Assembly (NCBI GenBank): GCA_001771055.1
Contig: MESS01000074.1
Location: 45,179 to 55,230, forward strand
From: Caldithrix sp. RBG_13_44_9
GTDB lineage: Bacteria; Calditrichota; Calditrichia; RBG-13-44-9
DNA: 10,052 nucleotides
Direction: 5' to 3'
Position 1 is the first letter of the stretch. Each line of letters starts with the position of its first letter. Positions 5,519 to 10,052 of the stretch are shown piece by piece. The position numbers and the translations under genes are program-made. Under the pieces are notes generated by a model. That model saw only the letters and a program-made list of their open reading frames with translations. It made no database searches and was not told the DNA's origin.

Positions 5519-8500
5519 AGTTTTAAAATTACACCTCTGCAGCTATTGCTGGCTTTGGGGCTGGTTTCGGTTTTCAGCCAACTCACGTCCGCTATAGGTT
5601 TTAAACCTTCCCAACAACCACGCGGTGTCGTTTCCCTGTTTGAAAAAGAACCACTTGGTCTTTCCCAGTATTATGCTGATTCAACTTTACTGAAGATGCA
5701 GTACAGTAAATTCCGACGGCAGGTCAAGTTAGACAGCAGTCAGAATTTATTAGAAATTCGCGAACTGCTTTTTAACAGCGATTACCTTCTGCCGGTGGCG
5801 ATGGACCTTGAGTACTATGCCCGCCAACGGCTGGAATTTGATAATCAGGAAGCCTGGCGCCGAACCATGGTTAAAACTGTGGGAAAGGAGACCCAGGCCG
5901 GTGCCAGCGGGATCGAATTGAATATCCCGGTAAAAATAAAGAGTAAAGCCTTTAAACGGATCTTTGGCGGAGACCGGGTGGGTCTGCGAGTGACCGGCAA
6001 TATTTCATTTGAATTAGCCGGCCGCTCAGAAAGCCGGGAGGGATCGGCAGTTTCCTCCTATGAACAGCGCGGAAACTTCAGCCCCCGATTTAAACAGACC
6101 CAGCAATTCCAGGTGGAAGGAAAAGTGGGGGATAAAGTAAGCGTCAAAGTAGACCAGAATAGTGAAGCTACCTTCGATTTTGAGAATACCCTGCGTCTCA
6201 CCTATACCGGTGATGAAGATGAGATCATTCAGACCATCGAAGCAGGTAATGTTTCTCTCTCCTTACCCAGTACCAATTATGTATCCGCCAGTTCCAAAAG
6301 CCAGGGATTGTTCGGTTTGAAGACCGGCCTGCAGTTTGGTAATTTGAGTTTTGTAGGGATCGCCAGTCTGCAGCGGGGTGAAAAGCAAAAATTAACCAAG
6401 ACCGGTAGTGCCGCCGAAAATACTTTCCGGATCAAAGATTATGACTATGTGCGCGACCGATTCTTTTTCGCTGACAGTACCTATTTGGTGGATTATGAAG
6501 CGGCCTACAATCCTGAGACCATGCAGTGGCTGGTCTCTGATCCGGGTGCCCGCATTAAACAACTGGATGTCTGGATCACCGCCAGACCAAACGATCCCAT
6601 CACCCGCCAGGGATGGGCGGTGCTGGATCCGGATACTTTGAAATATCCGGCCGATACTCTCGCCCAATTGCAGGTAATCAATGGGGTGCAAGAAAACGGA
6701 TATTTTAAGAAATTGGATGAGAGTGAATATTTCTATGACGAGTACCGCGGTTATTTCTGGCTGAATCAGACCGTAAACGAAAATGATGTAGTAGCCGTCG
6801 CTTATGTTACCGATGGCGGTACCAAAAAAGGAATGCTGTTCAATGAAGTAACGGATAGTTCGGCGGTCGTGCTGTTAAAACTGATCCGTGCCCAGGGCTC
6901 CAATCCCCGCTATAAGAGCTGGTACTTGACCATGCGCAATGTTTATAATCTGGGTGCTTCCTCGATTTCCAAAGATGGATTCGATCTGAAAATTCTCTAT
7001 ACCAAGACCGGTGAAGATGTGGATGTTCAGCCGGTGCCGCCCAATAAGCCATTTGTTTACCTGATGGGTATGGATCGTCTGGATGAACAGGGTGTGGCTA
7101 TTGATGGCGGTGATAAAAAAATAGATGTCAATAATGGGAATATCTTTGATCTGGCCAGCGGTTATCTGGTATTTCCCTCCGTCACTCCCTTTGCCCCTTC
7201 CAGCGGCAGCGTATTTAAGATCGATACTTCTCTCAGCGTGAACATTTATAATATCAAAGACCGGCCAAAAGAACTGGACGAACACAAATTCGATATCGAG
7301 GTGACTACCAGTTCGGTTTCATCCAATTTCAACCTGGGCTTCAATATTCTGGAAGGTTCGGAAATTGTAAAATTGAACGGCCGGGAACTGCAGAAAGATA
7401 AAGATTATACCATCGATTATTTCAGCGGCTCGATGCAGCTGCTGGTACCGGAGGCCCGCCGGGCAGATGCCAATGTGGAGATTGAGTATGAACGCGGCAG
7501 TCTGTTTCAACTGGATAAGAAGACCCTGCTGGGCGGCCGGCTGGAGTATTCCTTCGGGGAGCGCGGATTTATTGGAATGACCGGTCTATACCTGAACAAA
7601 TCAACTCTGGATCAGCGGGTGCGGCTGGGACAGGAACCGTTACGGAATGTAATCTGGGATGTGAATACTGCATTGACTTTCCGGCCGAATTTTTTCACCA
7701 AGTTGATGGATATCCTGCCGATCGTGGAAACTTCGGCGGAGTCCCGCCTGAAAATTGAAGCCGAATATGCTCAGGTCAGTCCCAATCCCAATACTTTTAA
7801 TGAAGAAGACCTGGGTGAAAACAAAGGCGTAGCCTACCTGGATGATTTTGAAGGCAGCAAGCGAACCACCCCGCTGGGCATTATCTACCGTACCTGGTCC
7901 CGGTCTTCGGTGCCGACCCGTTTTGTGATCCCCTCGTTAAATGTAGACTATGAAATTAACCGCACTGTGGATTCAATGATGTACCGCATGGATCGCAGCC
8001 GTTTACAAATGTTCTGGTATAATCCTTACGACCAGGTGCCGATTCAGGATATCTGGCCTAACCGGGATGTGAATGCCCAGACCGGTACCACCACCAATGT
8101 GCTGGTTCTGCAGTGGAAAAATGATTCTATTCCCGAGAATCGCGCCTGGGGGGGGATCATGCGCAGTACCGTGAACTACCCCGACCAGAAGAAAACCAAA
8201 TTTATCGAACTGTGGGTCAAAGGAAATGTTGGCCAGGTGAATATCGACATTGGCAAAATCAGTGAAGATTTTTACCTCCGGGAAAATACTTTTACCTTTG
8301 ACAACAAGAGGTCCCTGGGGAATTATAATACCGAGGATATTAACCTGAATGGATTGCTGGATCTGGATGAAGATGCGGGATTGGATGGAATTCCAGCCGG
8401 TCAGCCGGATGCTGATCCCTGGGATGTCTGGGCCGCTCCGCAAAACAGCAATCCCCCCTTTCTTCAGATCAACGGGACGGAGGGTAATGGCGAAGCACAG

Positions 8501-10052
8501 GGTGCCAAATATCCGGATACCGAAGACCTGGATGGCAATGGCGGTCTGAATCTGGCTAATGACTATTTCACCTACAGCTTTGATCTGTCGGATACCAATA
8601 GTATCTACATTAATGGCAGCACCCCGAAAGGCTGGAGATTATACCGTATTCCCATCCGGGCGTATGATCCGGAACTGACCGTCGGCAGCCCTGATTCCAG
8701 TTTTCAGGAAGTGTATTATGTCCGGCTGTGGATGAATAATCTTCCCATGGACAGTACCTATCGTGGAATGAGCATTGCCACCTTTGATTTTGTGGGCAAT
8801 GAATGGGAAGAAACAGGAGTCTCTGCTAACGAAACTTCTCCTTTTGTGCTGAATGACAGCCTGTTCAGTATTACCGTGTACAATACCGAAGAAAATGCCG
8901 AACCACCCGAATCTTATAGTCCGCCGCCGGGAGTTACGGGTATCGAGGATCGGATCACTAAAGCGGTGAGTAAGGAACAGTCCCTGGTGATGCAGCTACG
9001 GCAGCTGGAACCCGGCGCCCGGGCGGAAGCCAAGAAACAGCTCTATGAAAAAATGGATTTGATCAATTATAAAAAATTAAAATTATTCATTCATGGGGAT
9101 CCGGATTTGCCGCTTATTGATTCTCCGGCTGAGTTTTATATGCGGTTTGGTCCGGCCGAAGGTATTTACTATGAGGTAGGAGGAAAAGTATACCCCGGAT
9201 GGGATGAGAAGAATTTCTTTGATATTGTCCTGGATGATCTGGCTAAAACCAAGGATCAGCAATATTTTATTGGAGATTCAGCCACCGGATATTATTACCG
9301 CATCAATCCAAACAATCCCGAACAGTATTTTAAAGTGAAGGGTCAGCCAAATCTGCGAAATATCAATTACATGGTCCTTGGAGCCCGCAACCGGAGTAAT
9401 TTTATCCTGGAAGATACCGAGATCTGGATCGATGAATTGCGGGTGACAGATGTGTATCGGGACAAAGGTACCGCCATGCGCTTAATGGGAGACTTTGCCC
9501 TGGCTGATGTAGGAACTTTACGGGCTCAATGGGAGGTAGTGGATGCCGATTTCCGCCGTATTGAGGATCAATTTGGCAGCGGGAATACTACCGAACGGCA
9601 GGATTACCGGCTCAGTCTGCGCTTGAATAAGTTTTTACCGTCCACTTGGGGATTTCAGATTCCGATTTCCGGAGGATATGTTAAATCCCGTAACATCCCA
9701 AAATATTTTTATAACAGTGATCAGCTCACTCTGTATCGGCCTAATGGATTCACCCAGAAATTAGAACAATTTTTCGGAATGAATCAGCTGGATCCGGAAC
9801 TGGAAGAAAATTCCCGGATTTCCGAATCTACCTCCCTCGGGGGTACTTTTTCCCGTCAGGGTGGACAGCGCACTCCCTGGCTTCTCAAATATTCCATCGA
9901 TATGTTCACGCTGGATGCGGATTGGAGTCAAAAATCTTCTACCGATGAAAGAAATGATCTCAATGACGCTGAGACCATCAGCGGTCAGGTGTTGATTAAA
10001 ATTCCCTTCGGCAGGGATAATACCTTTCAACCGTTTAGCTGGTTGGGCAATG
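5516..10052 (+). CDS. sprA: SprA/Sov family T9SS outer-membrane translocon, 3'-truncated by window edge
   Basis: The frame stays open for about 1,512 codons to the end of the window; known SprA/Sov proteins have about 2,400-2,500 residues, so roughly 60% is visible. SprA is the giant outer-membrane barrel through which T9SS cargo leaves the cell. A signal peptide covers residues 1-26 (hydrophobic LQLLLALGLVSVFS, probable cleavage after LTSA). Family hallmarks follow: IFGGDRVGLRVTGN (149-162), QFQVEGKVGDKVSVKVDQ near 197-214, TYTGDEDEIIQTIEAGNVSL (229-248), DDFEGS (776-781), WGGIMR (878-883), FIELWVKG (896-903), Asp/Asn/Gly-rich loops near 941-958 and 1001-1012, YNTEENA (1122-1128), EQSLVM (1154-1159) and DELRVTDVY (1306-1314). 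An in-frame stop at 5471-5473 limits the start; TTG 5516 is the best choice because it gives a complete signal peptide, but no Shine-Dalgarno supports it. The gene follows cmk by 133 bases. Family assignment is firm; the start is provisional. Confidence 0.93.
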   Translation, partial: MSFKITPLQLLLALGLVSVFSQLTSAIGFKPSQQPRGVVSLFEKEPLGLSQYYADSTLLKMQYSKFRRQVKLDSSQNLLEIRELLFNSDYLLPVAMDLEYYARQRLEFDNQEAWRRTMVKTVGKETQAGASGIELNIPVKIKSKAFKRIFGGDRVGLRVTGNISFELAGRSESREGSAVSSYEQRGNFSPRFKQTQQFQVEGKVGDKVSVKVDQNSEATFDFENTLRLTYTGDEDEIIQTIEAGNVSLSLPSTNYVSASSKSQGLFGLKTGLQFGNLSFVGIASLQRGEKQKLTKTGSAAENTFRIKDYDYVRDRFFFADSTYLVDYEAAYNPETMQWLVSDPGARIKQLDVWITARPNDPITRQGWAVLDPDTLKYPADTLAQLQVINGVQENGYFKKLDESEYFYDEYRGYFWLNQTVNENDVVAVAYVTDGGTKKGMLFNEVTDSSAVVLLKLIRAQGSNPRYKSWYLTMRNVYNLGASSISKDGFDLKILYTKTGEDVDVQPVPPNKPFVYLMGMDRLDEQGVAIDGGDKKIDVNNGNIFDLASGYLVFPSVTPFAPSSGSVFKIDTSLSVNIYNIKDRPKELDEHKFDIEVTTSSVSSNFNLGFNILEGSEIVKLNGRELQKDKDYTIDYFSGSMQLLVPEARRADANVEIEYERGSLFQLDKKTLLGGRLEYSFGERGFIGMTGLYLNKSTLDQRVRLGQEPLRNVIWDVNTALTFRPNFFTKLMDILPIVETSAESRLKIEAEYAQVSPNPNTFNEEDLGENKGVAYLDDFEGSKRTTPLGIIYRTWSRSSVPTRFVIPSLNVDYEINRTVDSMMYRMDRSRLQMFWYNPYDQVPIQDIWPNRDVNAQTGTTTNVLVLQWKNDSIPENRAWGGIMRSTVNYPDQKKTKFIELWVKGNVGQVNIDIGKISEDFYLRENTFTFDNKRSLGNYNTEDINLNGLLDLDEDAGLDGIPAGQPDADPWDVWAAPQNSNPPFLQINGTEGNGEAQGAKYPDTEDLDGNGGLNLANDYFTYSFDLSDTNSIYINGSTPKGWRLYRIPIRAYDPELTVGSPDSSFQEVYYVRLWMNNLPMDSTYRGMSIATFDFVGNEWEETGVSANETSPFVLNDSLFSITVYNTEENAEPPESYSPPPGVTGIEDRITKAVSKEQSLVMQLRQLEPGARAEAKKQLYEKMDLINYKKLKLFIHGDPDLPLIDSPAEFYMRFGPAEGIYYEVGGKVYPGWDEKNFFDIVLDDLAKTKDQQYFIGDSATGYYYRINPNNPEQYFKVKGQPNLRNINYMVLGARNRSNFILEDTEIWIDELRVTDVYRDKGTAMRLMGDFALADVGTLRAQWEVVDADFRRIEDQFGSGNTTERQDYRLSLRLNKFLPSTWGFQIPISGGYVKSRNIPKYFYNSDQLTLYRPNGFTQKLEQFFGMNQLDPELEENSRISESTSLGGTFSRQGGQRTPWLLKYSIDMFTLDADWSQKSSTDERNDLNDAETISGQVLIKIPFGRDNTFQPFSWLGN

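Noticed and set aside
6408..6641. Open frame of 77 codons on the + strand
   Set aside because: It lies wholly within sprA in another frame, has no family features, and the sprA frame carries conserved motifs across the same bases.
8003..8443. Open frame of 146 codons on the minus strand
   Set aside because: It is antisense to a conserved stretch of sprA; it is low in complexity of signal, has no leader features and no recognisable domain.

Overview
The window is a stretch of ordinary chromosome from a member of the Bacteroidota or a neighbouring phylum of the FCB group. Four observations support this. The last gene is a clear SprA/Sov-family protein, the outer-membrane translocon of the type IX secretion system (T9SS). 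The AMP nucleosidase is the short, Bacteroidetes-type AMN-like form. The scpA-scpB gap carries a TTTG-N20-TAtcTTTG promoter of the Bacteroidetes kind. Ribosome binding sites are weak or absent in front of most genes. GTG and TTG starts, and the linkage of scpAB-rluB-cmk to sprA, may point to a lineage outside the classical Bacteroidia and Flavobacteriia, but the phylum cannot be fixed from this window.

Layout, all genes on the + strand. (1) Positions 1-867 hold the 3' part of an ABC-3 family metal transporter permease with an unusual tail: a His-rich linker and a soluble helical, HEAT-like domain. (2) Positions 868-1327 are non-coding, with two related degenerate repeat copies, nested inverted repeats and a short hairpin. 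(3) Positions 1328-2101 encode an AMP nucleosidase. (4) Positions 2102-2351 are non-coding and hold a dispersed-repeat-like element built from degenerate 8-bp units in inverted arrangement. (5) Positions 2352-5382 are a compact housekeeping block: scpA, then a promoter-bearing gap, then scpB, rluB and cmk, the last three joined by short overlaps. (6) Positions 5516-10052 are the first ~1,512 codons of sprA, which runs off the window.

Working together: ScpA and ScpB are the non-SMC subunits of the bacterial condensin that organises and segregates the chromosome. RluB modifies 23S rRNA. Cmk recycles CMP/dCMP into the nucleotide pool. The AMP nucleosidase drains AMP to adenine and ribose 5-phosphate. 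SprA is the large channel through which T9SS cargo crosses the outer membrane. I see no tRNA, rRNA, CRISPR array, complete insertion sequence, prophage or defence module. Nothing here is clearly a new system. The points that most merit a second look are the permease tail, the two intergenic repeat elements and the unresolved promoter/start of sprA.
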